This document shows positions 23,841-36,112 of a DNA stretch of 64,000 nucleotides, one piece after another. Made by a program: the position numbers and the translations under genes. Position 1 is the stretch's first letter; each line of letters begins with the position of its first letter. This stretch comes from Sequoia sempervirens (taxonomy: Eukaryota; Streptophyta; Pinopsida; Cupressales; Cupressaceae), in NCBI GenBank assembly GCA_007258455.2, contig VDFB02344251.1:33171-97170 (forward strand). The letters run 5' to 3'. The notes beneath the pieces were generated by a model that was not told where the DNA came from, made no database searches, and saw only the letters and a program-made list of their open reading frames with translations.

Positions 23841-26050
23841 TTAATAATTAAACAAAGGACCTGCAATTTTGCTAAACCCTTCTATAAACCTTCTATAATA
23901 ACCAACATGTCCTAAAAATATTCTCACTTCATTTTTGCTTCGAGGTATTGGTATCTTCAGAATAATCTCAATTTTCTTAGGGTCTACCTTGATTCCTTCT
24001 TTTGATACATGATGTCCTAACACAATTCCTTTAGTCATCATTAATAAACTTTTCTTAGTTTTCAATGATAACCTATGGTCTTTACACCTATTCAAAACTT
24101 GATTCAAATTATTCAAAGATTCTTCATAAGTTTTACCATGGAATGTAAAATCATCCATGTATACTTCCACACATGTTGCTGTTAAATCTGCAAAAATAAC
24201 AAGAACACATTGGAAGGTAGCAGGTGCATTACATAGTCCAAAATGAAAGACTCTATAAGCAAAGGTACCCCATGGGCAAGTAAATGTTATTTTATCTTGA
24301 TCTTCCAAAGCTACCTGAATTTGGTTGTATCCTCTAAAACCATCAAGAAAAGAAAAGTAACTACTACCTGATAAGTTATCCAATACTTGGTCAACAAAAG
24401 GTAGTGGAAAATAATCTCTTTTAGTAGCCTTGTTCAATTCTCTATAATCCACACATACTCTCCATTTACCATTTTTCTTAGGCACTATGACTAGTGGAGA
24501 AACCCATTGACTATCTAAAATAGGATAGATGAATCCTACCTAAAGCAATTTTTTATATTTCTAACTTCACAATATCTCTTAGTGCAGGGTTAATCCTTCT
24601 CTGAGCTTGTCTTATAGGTTTAACATCCTTAGTGTAAATGTGATGTGTACATATATTAGGATGAATGCATCTCATGTCCTTATAATCCCAAGCAAATGAT
24701 TTAGTAGGGTAAGAGCAGGAAGACGAGTCCATGAAATGTGAAAGTTTTTACCTTAGGCAAAAAAATGAAATCAACTTGCAAAAAATGGGATCCTGCTTTA
24801 TAATAAGCGGGATCCTATTCAGGTTCAGGATCCCCAGCCTGAAATAAAAAAAAGGGATCTTGTTTTGAAAACTTTCCAAAAATGGAATGTTTCCATTTTT
24901 GGCAAATTTTCGAAACAAGACCCCATTTTGAAAAGTTTCCATTTTGGAAACTATCCATTTAAAAAATCCATTTTTGGAAATTTTCCATTTTTGGCAATCT
25001 TCAAAATGGGATCCCGTTTCATAAAAGCATATAAAAATTATTGTTTTATAAAATGGATCCTGTTTTTTAAAATATGAATTTTTGGTCAGGTTTGTGCTTT
25101 GTTTTTTGGTTCGGGAAAAAGTTTGGGGATCCAAACCTAGGCCTTGGACTTGGTTTGACCTACAAGTTGAAGGTCCTAACAACGCCACAAGAAAATAATG
25201 ACTTTGGGCATACGTCTGAAGACATTTTTTGTAAATTTTTTTGATGAAATTAAAACCCATTATAGATGAGACAACGTAGATTCCAAATATGTAATTTTTT
25301 TTAGAATTGGATTAATTTTTTTATTTTTCATTTAATTTCTAATGAAACAAGTCCATAAACTTGAATTATCAAGGTTTTTTAGTATTTTAATAACTTTTTA
25401 TTAACATAAATTTTTGACGAACGGATTGCATGAAAGCATAATTCAGACAATTCTTTTCAATTTTTTATTTTTTTCAAAAAATGATAAGTTTAGGTCATCT
25501 TATGCGTGACATACATGGCGATTTTTCAAAACACCAAATATGGCCAATAAAAAATTAACAAAAAAAAAAATTCAATAAAAAATTACAAAAAATATGGAAA
25601 GCATGCTTCAGTGAGTTAAAAATATTTTCCCAAAAGGATTTAGAAAAATATGATTATTTAGGTCAAAATATGGATGACGTACATGTGCATGGTATGGTAA
25701 GAAAAAAGACTTTTAAACAGTGGTTTTTAGAAATGCCTATTGAAAATTAATTTGTATCATCTGGGTATTGAAATAAATTATATATTTGGAAACTAGACTT
25801 CAAGTACTACATTTTATGAGTAGTGACTTTTTCCAAGAATCCATCTCTAAGTGCTTCAAAATTTAAGGTCAAATGTGTCAAATTCTGAAAATCAGGGAAA
25901 ACACTTACACTAAATGGCCAAAAAGTGGACTCAACTTCTTGCTAGCACCCAATATTCTTTTCTAAAATTTCTTTTAGATCATCTTCTTGTTTAGTTGATA
26001 AGGAAGCATTAATGAGTAAGGGCTTATCTATATGTATCAAGATTTTCTTA
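23841..26050 (-). pseudogene. Element B reverse transcriptase, split by a DNA transposon
   Basis: RT domain of element B. The main open part (23841-24485) has MPKKNGKWRVCVDYRELN, YFSFLDGFRGYNQIQ, FTCPWGTFAYRVFHFGLCNA, catalytic VYMDDFTFHG and FLGHVGYYRRF. The N-terminal part (24545-24702) has FAWDYKDM and RINPALRDIVK. Immediately upstream in the protein a 1244-bp element (24707-25950) is inserted. Reading across it with one copy of the 4-bp duplication gives an uninterrupted frame. There is a stop near 24544. Confidence 0.87.
24707..25950. mobile_element. Non-autonomous TIR DNA transposon, family 2 (4-bp TSD)
   Basis: Inserted in the RT gene of element B. The ends are inverted repeats, GGGTAAGAGCAGGAAGACGA on the left and GGGTGCTAGCAAGAAGTTGA on the right (read inward); over 25 positions 19 match, including a shared GAGTCCA just beyond what is shown. 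Flanks are AGTA (24703-24706) and AATA (25951-25954), a 4-bp duplication with one transition. Removing the element and one copy leaves the RT frame open, which fixes both borders. It has no coding capacity. The inside is AT-rich, with internal TCCATTTTTGG and GGGATCC words at 24780-25020. It lacks a transposase, so it would need a helper. Confidence 0.8.
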
Positions 26051-26314
26051 GTCTTGTTTTGAAGAGTGGAGGGTTCTCCAATCAAAGTATTTAAGGACAT
26101 GATGTGGCAAAAGTTGATGGAGTAATTGGCTATGATCTGAATCAGAATTCATGATATTAGTTAAAGGGTAGTGATCTTGATCTTCTATAACATCATGAAC
26201 GTCAAGGTTTCCTTCTTCCTAATCCATACATTCTTGATATTGTTCTACATGCTCTATCAATGTTACCATAGAAAGTTCTCAAACCTCATCATCTTCTAAA
26301 TTAAAATCATCAGT

Positions 26315-26870
26315 CTAGTTGTGATTTTCAGATGACAAAGATGGTTTTATTGGTGGGTAAAGGGATAATTCCTTCTGTTTGATTCTATTAGAAATGGTCA
26401 TGCTTCCAAACCTACAATCAATAAGGGCAACAAATGTTTCCAACCAAGGTCTCCCCAAAATGATTGGATAGCCTATCTTTCTTTGTTTACTTTTCAAGAC
26501 AAGAAAATCAACATGATATTCCCATGTGTCAATAGACGTCTTCAAGAATCCCTTTTGGTTTTGTAATTGATTGATTTTCTAATTGTAATACTGTGGTTGT
26601 TGGTTGAAAACTTGTAATTCCCAATTTGTTATTTGTTTCAGTTGTGATAACATTAGTGGCAGCCCCTAAATCAATCAGGACATTTGAAATTTCAATTCCA
26701 TTAATGTTAAGGGTAATCACTAGACTTCTTGGGTCACCATACTTCTGAGGGATCAACTTTCCTGAAAAACCATTAGATAGTTTGCCTCCAATTTTAATTT
26801 TGGAAGGTAACTTCTTTTTCCTTCCAGGTGTTTTGACAGATAAAGACTTAACCACCTAGTTAATCTCTGG
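26315..26870 (-). pseudogene. Element B aspartic protease
   Basis: Protease domain between gag and RT. The active site reads VLIDLGAATNVIT (about 26640-26690), again D-L-G. GYPIILGRPWLETFVALIDC follows at 26400-26480, parallel to element A. The stretch before it (GRKKKLPSKIKIGGKL) matches the A sequence GRKKKDPTTVHVVGQL. A frameshift lies near 26540. Confidence 0.8.
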
Positions 26871-26999
26871 GATATCACAGATAACTCTTAGAAGTGGAAT
26901 CTCAATGTTAATATTTTTAAGTTCTCTGATAAATTGGGAATCTACCAAATAAACCTATTTCTCCTCAGCTTGTTTTCCAACCACCGATTCTTGTTGAAA

Positions 27000-27537
27000 T
27001 CATGTAGGAAATGGTGCTTGCTTATCAAAATAAATTTCTTCATTCTTTTGCAATGTATCCTTCATCAAATCTTGTTGTTGTTCATCATTTTTTAGATTAG
27101 GTTTTGATGGTACTAATCGAGTCCTCAATTGAATATCTTTTAAATCAATGTTGTTTAAACCAACTATATTAGAATCAACATTGTAAGTTGGCTATTGAGG
27201 TTTAACATTTTTAGGATTGGGAACTGGCTGAGCTGGAATTTGAGGTTGGTTTACTGCATTCTATTTGAAGGTTGAGTGGAACTAGGAAAAAGTGATTGAT
27301 TTTGATTCCAAGGTCTTCTTAGTCTCTGATTTTTCCATTGAGGATTATTACCTTGGTTAGGCTTCCATTGAGGTTGATTAGGTTGCCATTTCTATTGATT
27401 GGGTTGCCACTGAGGCTGGTTCCATTAAGGATTAGTCCATTTAGGTTGTCCCCAAGATGTTTGCATAGAAGGAGGTGGAATTGGCATTTGTTGGGTGTTC
27501 CACTGAGACTGTGGATTCCACTGACTAGGAGAATTTT
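27000..27537 (-). pseudogene. Element B gag, C-terminal Trp/Gln/Pro-rich part
   Basis: Tail of Gag between the zinc-knuckle part and protease. It reads as repeats of the QPQWQPNQ and QWNPQSQWN kind (27330-27537), the same composition bias as the gag tail of element A. Function is unknown; such tails may bind RNA or self-associate (inference). DNA transposon family 1 is inserted at its start (27538). Confidence 0.7.
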
Positions 27538-28318
27538 GGGTATGTGCAGGATCATCATGGAAAAAACAGTCCCTTAAGTGGCAAAAAATTCAGAAAAATC
27601 AGAGTTAGGCAACTTGATGTAAAAATTTGAATAAGTTATCTATATTATTTCAAAAATATGTAAGAATAGAATCTGTAGAAAATTGAATGTAGTTTCTATA
27701 CTACTAGGTTTATTTACAAAAAAATTCTATTTGGTAAATGCAGTAATACTTAAATTTCAGGGAAAAAATAAGAAGTAGGTGTCTGTCTAACCACCCTAAC
27801 CACAATAAAATGATAATACTTTTTTATAAGATTTTAGATATAAGTAGAGGAATCATGTCCTGATGTGATGCATATGTTTTTGTAATTTTTTCCAAGTAAA
27901 TAATTAATTATGATTTTTTTATTACAACTTTTTTAAAATATAAAAACTCATATATCTGACCACCTTAACTTGGTCAAAACTTCATGAAGTTCATTTTTTT
28001 TTTAATCCTATAGTATGTGAAGCATAAAATGTGACACATGTTTCGGATTCAAAAAATGTGATACCGTTTGAAAGCTATAGATGTTTTTCAATTAGCCTAT
28101 CAATTAGGACTTTAGTCGTAATTCAAATAGAAAATGAATAATAACTATTTATTAAATTCAAAGTAAAGAATAATTTATATTGGTGGAAAGATGAGAATCC
28201 GCTTTAAAAATCCTTTCTGTTTCATCAATTTTGGGTACAAAAAAAGTCATTAGCCACATACCCTACACATACCCATCATATTTCCACTTTTTGGCCCATC
28301 ATGATCCTACACATACCC
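27538..28318. mobile_element. Non-autonomous TIR DNA transposon, family 1, copy 1 (4-bp TSD)
   Basis: 781-bp element inside element B gag. The ends are 23-bp inverted repeats starting GGGTATGTGCAGGATCAT and GGGTATGTGTAGGATCAT (21 of 23 match). Flanks are TTTT (27534-27537) and TTCC (28319-28322). In gag orientation one copy of the target restores the frame, and the differences are two C-to-T changes. The second copy, in opposite orientation, is at 33440-34227. No ORF of note. Confidence 0.85.
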
Positions 28319-28610
28319 TTCCATTGAATATTCCATTGATTTGAACCCCAATTTGCATTATTTGTGGGATTAAAATGTCTGCCAAAAGTAGGATTAAATT
28401 ATCTCTATCCTATATAGTTGAGCTCTTCTTCCATAGGTGAAGATTGAGAAGGTTTCTTCAAATGATTTTTAATCTTTGGAAGGAGATTACATTTACCAGT
28501 AGAATGCTTCTTCTTACAAATATCACACAAATCTCCTTGATTAAGAGGACATTCCTGTTGACGATGATTTTACTCGCAACAAATAGGGCGAATAAATTCT
28601 TCACAGACAA
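28319..28610 (-). pseudogene. Element B gag, zinc-knuckle part
   Basis: Middle part of Gag between DNA transposon copy 1 and insertion C. It carries CDICKKKHSTGKC (about 28489-28530), a C-x2-C-x3-H-x4-C array one residue shorter than the classic knuckle, with CPLNQGDL just before it. Nucleocapsid knuckles bind genomic RNA. The right border, where insertion C begins, is not precisely defined. Confidence 0.7.
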
Positions 28611-28619
28611 GATTGCAAA

Positions 28620-29880
28620 GAGCCTATCCTTCTTGAAAGATATGGAACAAAGAAAACCTAAAGGGGAACTCTGCTTTAATGGGAATAGATTGGCTTTAGT
28701 TCAATGCCAAGTCTCTGATAACCAGGTCATGATTGCACTAGGGTCACTCTCAGGTATTGATGTGATATTTGCTATTAATCTCAAAGGGACTACAGTTATT
28801 TCTAGTTTTTCTAAGAATCATAATCATTACACACAAAATTTCTAGTTCATTCATAAAATAACATCATGAAATCAAGAGATTTACAATAATATTTCATGAA
28901 CATCACAAATTATTTGCTATCACCTAAGTAGAATTAGTGCATTAAGCATTCAACAATTTTATGGAAAACAAAAGATTTTCAATAATATTCCATCCATCCA
29001 TTCAAATTTTGGAACATTTTCAAGAATTTAAACATCTACTTTAAAATAAAGCATAAAAAATATTGAAAATTAAAAGTTTCTCCTGGTTATTATCCATGGA
29101 TGCCCCAAAGAATCAATTAAAACAGATCAAACCACTTTATACTTCACCAAATTGCTTCACAACTACATATAAAACGGTGCAAACTTTTAAAGAGAGGGGT
29201 TTAATTTCTGGACATCGAGTAGGTTTTGTATGCACCCTTAAACAATGTAGCATACAGTCTTGTTTGGCTAAACTAATAAAACTAGCTACAAAAGATACTG
29301 AGATAGGTAGCTATCTAATTAGCTCTGATATTAATCAATGTCTACGTGCATACATAGTTTTACACCAGAATGGTTCAAAAAATAGGAAAAAAGAATAAAA
29401 CTTAAAAAATTTTATGCTCCTCTGACATCCACAAATTCTAAACTTAAAATATAAATAAAGCAGGAAATGGCCTTTTATAGGAACAAGGCCTCAAAAGTTC
29501 AACTTAAAGTCTATCCAGAGAATCATAAACAACAAATTAAAATGTAGCACATGGCATTCGCCAACTGTCATTAGAATATTCTAGACCAAGTCAAAGTTTT
29601 GACTTCATTAGCAATAACACTTTTACTTCATACTCCAACACAAAACACTTAGCATATGTCAAGACTATCAACTTCTTTCCAAAATACTAGAATAAGGAAA
29701 ATCTGTTGGGACCAGGATCAACCTGCAAACTCAAAATTGGAAACAAAATCAAATCTCCATCAGACTTCTCGTGTCCGGTATCCAGTTCTTCATCTTCTCG
29801 CTCATGACTTGGGCTCCGGGATTCTTTCTCCGCCTTTCTTCAACTGGTACTCTCAAAAAGCGTTTAATACTTGATACATA
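28620..29880. other. Non-coding left part of insertion C
   Basis: No supported gene. A plus-strand frame runs 28444-28845 but crosses the gag/C border, so it is accidental. In C orientation this would be the 3' flank of the large ORF. It shows no convincing similarity to the right end of C (36600-37826), so it does not read as its LTR partner. Confidence 0.35.
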
Positions 29881-32800
29881 TGTTCTTTCAAAATCCCTTG
29901 TATTTCCCTCCAAGTGAGTTTGAGCCTAGTATATTCTTCAGATACTTGGAGTATAATATATCATTCTTCTACACTTTATTTGCTTCATATTTAGCTATAG
30001 TGTTCTTACACTATATAATTTCATCAATGACCTCCCATGTTAATAGCCGAATAGGATCTCTATTTATTCTTTCAATCCATTCCTTGAAGGCTTTAGCTTC
30101 TTTACCCTCATATCCTAATGTCTGGGGATCACAACCTTGATGTGCTAGCATTTCAATAAATTCTCAATCTTCATCAATCAATTTTCCGCATTCCACGGTT
30201 ACCTTTTTGAATCCTTTAATGCATTGTATTAACATGTCACCTTCCCATTTCAATTGTTTCTTCCATTTTTTTGGCAATGGAAGTTCTTGTTCTGATATTA
30301 CATTACCCTGTATTAACTCTTGGATATTTAATTTCATGAGAATTTCAATGTTTTTCCTTTCTTCAATAACTTGCTCTTGGGAAAATCTGCATTCATTTTC
30401 AAATATTTTTGATTTCTTTGACCAATGATATGCTTCCTTGTGCTTCCCTATTGCATCTATAATGAATTATTCCCCTTGATTTACCTAGTACTCAATCCAT
30501 TCTTCAAATATATTCATTTTGTGGCGAACTACTGCAATTGCATCCACTTGTTCTTGTGACATCAATACTAGATGTTGGGGTAATTCAGCCTATGCTTGAC
30601 TGGATAGGGTTAATGACTTTATAAAATGCTCCAAGATAGCAACCCGTTCTTTCAATTCTCTTTTCTTTTGTTTATATTTCTGAACACTGGCAATAGTAGC
30701 ATTCAAATTCACTTTTATTTCCTCTAACTCTTGCTTCCAAGATGAGTGTCCAAGATTAATACTTGTTATCTTGTACTCCTTAGGAATTATTTCATGTCTA
30801 TCTTTATCAGTTGTTGGATTAGATATCTAGATGGTTTTGTTACCATCTGCATTTCTTTGTATGACATGTTTTGATTTTTCTCCGCGCTTAGGTTTAGGAG
30901 TGTCTACTTCTTGTATAAAATTATTAAGATTCAGAGGCAATACTTCTACTTCCATTGGGGAAGCCAATTCCCTAATCAACTAATTAGGTGTATCATCATC
31001 TTGCTCTACCTATGTAACATTTCTTTGTTCCTATTTTCCACTTGGTTCAGGAACTTCTTCTCTTTGACCTGTCATATCTTTTGAAATAGGAATTTCTTCA
31101 ATAATTTTTGGCATAGATTCAAGATTAGCAGGGTTTGGCATTGTCTCCTCTATTTGAAGACTTATGTTTTCTTGTCTATCTATATTTTCAACTTCATCTC
31201 TCCGGACATTAAACTTTCTTTATTCTCTGCTACATTAGGGTTTTCCTCATTTTTAATTCCATCACCTAAAATATGTGTAGCTTCCTCTTCTTCAATTTCA
31301 ATTTCAACTTTAGCATGGCCTTTCTCTGGTTCTTCAAAGACCTGTGATTGTTCATTAACATTTGGAACATTCTTGACTGAAGGCTGGGAATTAAAAGTAT
31401 CTTCAACAATTATTTCATCAATAGGATCACGCACTGCAGTCTCCCCTATTTCCATCTCAAGGGCATTAGGGTTTCCCACCTCCAAGGTGAGTATTCCTTG
31501 TATAAACTCTTCTTCAACATTTATAGGATTAGAACTTGTATCCTGAATCTTTTCTATCAATAGATGTACCATGGGTTTGTCTTTAGACTTCTTTTCTTTC
31601 ACTTTCTCCCACATAGCACCCCATTTTTCCATCCCTTCTTTAATTCTAGCTTCATCTTCTTTAGAAATTTCCTCCAAAACCACATGATTTCCTCCCAGTG
31701 CTTTTTTCATACAAGCCATGTTAACAGAAGGGGGAGAAGTAAACAATGTTGCAACCCATTGAAATGTAGATGTGGTTTGTGCACCAACATTTTCTGTTAC
31801 TCATGCTTCTTCATCAATAATCACTTTAGTTCCTGGTTTCACTATAGAGGAAGATGCACCTTTGGATCTTACTTTTGATTTATCTTTACTTGTTTCTACA
31901 TCTTTCTGTTTAGCAGATGGTTTCATGGGAATTTCTTGTCTTGAAATTTTATGGGTTCTTTCTTCAATTCTTATACTTGGAGCCGCCTTACTAGTTTTCC
32001 TTCTCTTCTTAGTAGGCTCTCCACTCTCAAATGTTGTTTCATCTCTTTGCTTCCTCCTTTTATCTTCTAAGAATGTGGGCACGATTCCTCTTTCTCTCAA
32101 AGCTTTACAAAAATCATCAATCCAGTGTTGAGTATTCACTAAGACTAGTCTAGTGAACTCATCAATTGATGTCATATCTTCATCATCAAAACCTGGGTCT
32201 GGGATGGGTTCATCATATACCCTGTCTTCATTATAGAATTTTTTCAACACTTGGCCATCATCCTCTTCCAACTGATATGGAATGTCATGAAGCTTGAGAA
32301 TCCAGGAAGATTCTAGAAACAATCTTTCATATTTTCTTCTTCTTACTACGTGCACATATTCACAATTAAGCCAATAATCTTCTAAATGTGGCACATGAGC
32401 ATGGTAACCAACTATATTCTTGGCAATATTTCCTTCAATATCATAATATATTCTCTAAAGTGGGAACTCTTCAAAATGGTATGTTATTAATTCTTCTTCA
32501 CACAAGTCAGTCACTTTGATTGCATTACACTTATAATTTCCTATTGCGATGGGAAATTTAAAAGAGGCCTTCTTGCGAGCATGGCTATAAAGAGCCTGCG
32601 ACGGTTTCAATTGTCTCACCAATTCAAATAATTTTTTGTTTGTTTGTTGGGTACCTGGGTAACATGAATGGATGTCCATCAAATCCCTCCACCCTAATGT
32701 AGGAGTAAGTAGGGAACTGAATGTACCAGCCTCCCATTGGTCGAATGACTCTTTGCACTTCTAGGGAAAATCTTTTGGCTTTATCACCTTCCATTGTTCT

Positions 32801-33185
32801 GACCAATTTCATGGAGACCAGATCATTGAATTTCTTGTAATCATCTTTATATCCATGGATGGTGATCTGGGGTAAATGTGCATATATCAAACAGTTTCCT
32901 ACCTTTGTGCCCAGAGTACCAATCTATTTCAACCCTTGCTTGCCGGCCCTCACGGCATAGGAGTAAATAACATATGCCAACATATAAAAGCTTGTTCATA
33001 TAATCTGCCACTTATAAGCTTTCCCCAATGCAATTGCATGGGACTTTCCATCAGGTTGGATATTATTACAAACATCCAGGGTTCAAATTTGCTTGCATCT
33101 CTTAAACTAGCTACCCTACTCAACAGAGTTATAATATATTGCATTTCTTGGTTGAACATAGAACTTTGAATTACCTTGGTTTGTG

Positions 33186-36112
33186 TGTTGGATTATTGTT
33201 GTCATTGATGTCAAAAGTGCAAATAATGTAAGGGAGATTGTTGGCATAATGACTGGGTTTCTCGAGAGCTTTTCAAACAAGTATTGTGCAGGTCATGGTG
33301 TCAATGAAAATGTCCTCATTCATTGGTTCATGCTCAGTCTAAGGCCAAAGTTGTTAGGAGTCGTGAAGTTCAATGTTTTCCTAACCTATGTCACGGGGTT
33401 CTCAAGTTTCGTAACCTTCCGACTTGGCGACTTAGCTAAGGGTATGTGCAGGATCATGATGGGCCAAAAAGTGGCAATATGATGGGTATGTGGCTGGCAA
33501 CTATTTTTTTACCAAAAATTGATGAAAAGAAAAGGGTTTTTAAAGGAGATTCTTAACTTTCCACTGATATAAATTATGCTTTACTTTGAATTTAATAAGT
33601 AGTTATTATTCATTTTCTATTCAAATTATGACTAAAGTCCTGATTGATAGGCTGATTGAAAAACATCTATAGCTTTCAAACGATATCACATTTTTTGAAT
33701 CCAAAATATGCATCACATTCTTTGCTTCGCATAATATAGGATTAAAAATATAAAATTGAATTTCATGAAGTTTTGACCAAGTTAAGGTGGTCAGATATAT
33801 GAGTTTTTATATTTTTTAAAAAGTTGTAATAAAAAATTCATAATTAATTATTTACTTGGAAAAAAATTACAAAAAAATATGCATCACATCAGAGCATGAG
33901 TCCTCTACTTATATCTAAAATATTATAAAAAAATATTATCATTTTATTGTGGTTAGGGCGGTTAGACAGACACCTAGTTCTTATTTTTCCTTGAAATTTA
34001 AGTACCACTGCATTGAAATTTCAAATTTTCACCAAATAGATTTTTTTAAACAAACCTAGTAGTTTAGAAACTACATTTAATTTGCTACAAATTCTATTCT
34101 TACATATTTTTAAAATAATATAGATAACTTATTCAATTTTTTACGTCACGTTACCTAACTTTGATTTTTCTAATTTTTTTGCCACTTAAGGGGGCCTATT
34201 TTTTCCATGATGATCCTACACATACCCCTAATGAAGTGATAAGGATGAAAAAAATGAATGGAGTCATGGAGTTTCAAGTTTTCCTAACCTATCTCATGGG
34301 GTTCTGAAGTTTTGAAACCTTCTGACTTAGCAATCTCCTCATTGTCAGCGAAAGTGAATGGTATCGCAAGGTTCTAAGTTTTACTAACCTTGTCGTGGGG
34401 TTCTCAAGTTTTGAAACCTCCTAACTTGGTGACTAAGCAATGGAACGATAAGGAGTAAGGAAGAACTCCATGTGGGACCCAACATTAATGACGATGTAGA
34501 CGTGCATGGAATGATGGGTTTGAGTTGTGACATGGTGATGACGTGGACATGTGACGACAACATGTGGACCCTACATTGGAATGATGTATTGGGTGTTGTT
34601 GTTTTCATCAAAGTGACTGTCATTTCGAAAGGAGTTTCATAGGTTTTCTTTGTTTTCGATGAGTTGCATATTTTCATAACTTCGTAACCTTTGACATGAG
34701 GTTTTGAGGTTCGAGTTTTTAGCGACTGGGCGATAGGAGTATGATGCCAATTGTGGGACCCGACAGTAATGAAAGTGATTGATATGGCAACATGTGGCAA
34801 ATGTCTAGTGGCTGATTTTGCATTGTTGTTGCAAATCAATGATTATATATATGTGTAAGTGATCTAATAGTGAAAGTCAACAATGATCAACAATGCAAGA
34901 TGAAGAAGGTTGATCGGATGATGCTGGTGATAAGATACTTTATGTGTGAAGGATGAGTATCAACAAGACCTTGAAACATGTCCCAATGATGGGATGATCT
35001 GGTAGATCAACGATGGTGGTTTAAGGGAAAAATTATCCAACGGTCAGGGCTAAAAGTCACAATAGTGAATGTTGATCACAAGATCAAGGCACGAAGGAGT
35101 TGATCGACAACCAGAGTTTGAATGTAGAGATCTGAAACAACTATGACAAGTATAAATGAGGGTTTCGAGTGGTAACCGACACAGGAGAGAGAATTAATCG
35201 GTCCAACTACCTCAAGGACCATTTAAATGAAGATTTGATCTTCAAGGCAGTGAAACAGATTGTAGAGGTGATCAAGATCAGAATCAGATTGAATGATCAC
35301 AAGAATGCATTAAATGCATATCAGATTCTAGGGTTTGACAGAATCTTATTTTTAGCAAATTCTCTGCACCAAAATAAAAGGTTATGCGGCTCGATGTAGA
35401 GGGATGGTGATATCTGATGAGTTGGAAAGTATGTGTGTGGTTCGATGCTCTAACAATTACAGAAGTAGGTTGCAAGTGGAAAAACCCTAATAGTGATTTC
35501 AATGCATATGAATTGAATGAGGGAATTATTGAGATACGAAGAATGAAGAGAGTGTTTGAATGCAGAGGAAGGTGAATTGTAATAGAAAGAAAAATCTAAA
35601 AATTCATGTCGCTGGTTATAGTGGAGTAAGGGAGAACTAAGAGAGAGAGAGAAGGATCTTATGTGCTATATTGATGCATCTCAGGTTTATTAGAACCATT
35701 TTATGCATAGTATATTGCAAAACTTTGTACGAGGTTGTAGCCTCCATTTTGCACTGAGTTGTACCTCAAAATAGGGTGTAGTAGCATCCTTGAAGTTGTA
35801 TCTTCTAAACAAGGAGTTGTTGCTTCCTTGGGTTGAAACCCTAAACATTGTAACTAAACTTTGAAGATTGTGAGGCTGGATTACGACAGTAGATCCTAGC
35901 AACATTTCTCACTGTGGTTTTTCCCATCTTGGGTTTTCCATGTATATACTGTGTTATGTGTTGATCTCTCTTATTCTTGTGGCTATTATATCTGTTAGTA
36001 TTTCAATCTGCACATTTGAAGTTAAGGTTGAATCTACAAAATGGTTTAAGAACTAAATTTTTTAATATCTACTAATTCACCCCCCATCTAAGTAGATCAC
36101 TATGTTCTAACA
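33186..36112 (+). mobile_element. Solo LTR, copia-type, inside the ORF of insertion C
   Basis: 2927 bp (about 2.1 kb without the DNA transposon it contains), TGTTGG...CTAACA ends, flanks TTGTG (33181-33185) and CTGTG (36113-36117). Removing it and one flank rejoins the interrupted ORF in frame, so the borders are exact. Plus-strand orientation is suggested by TATATATATGTG (34844-34855), by GTGGTTTTTCCCATCTTGGG (35911-35930), a phrase common in plant copia LTRs, and by a terminal ATTCACCCCCC. No internal coding region remains, as after LTR-LTR recombination. Confidence 0.75.
33440..34227. mobile_element. Non-autonomous TIR DNA transposon, family 1, copy 2 (4-bp TSD)
   Basis: 788 bp, inside the solo LTR and inverted relative to copy 1. 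Terminal inverted repeats start GGGTATGTGCAGGATCATGA and GGGTATGTGTAGGATCATCA. The flanks are CTAA on both sides (33436-33439 and 34228-34231), a perfect 4-bp duplication. Internal sequence is closely similar to copy 1 read in reverse. No coding capacity. Confidence 0.88.

Noticed and set aside
28444..28845. Plus-strand frame of 133 codons
   Set aside because: It starts antisense to the gag zinc knuckle of element B and crosses into insertion C, so it spans two unrelated sequences.
35169..35399. Plus-strand frame of 76 codons in the solo copia LTR
   Set aside because: It lies within LTR sequence, matches no known family, and LTRs rarely code for protein.
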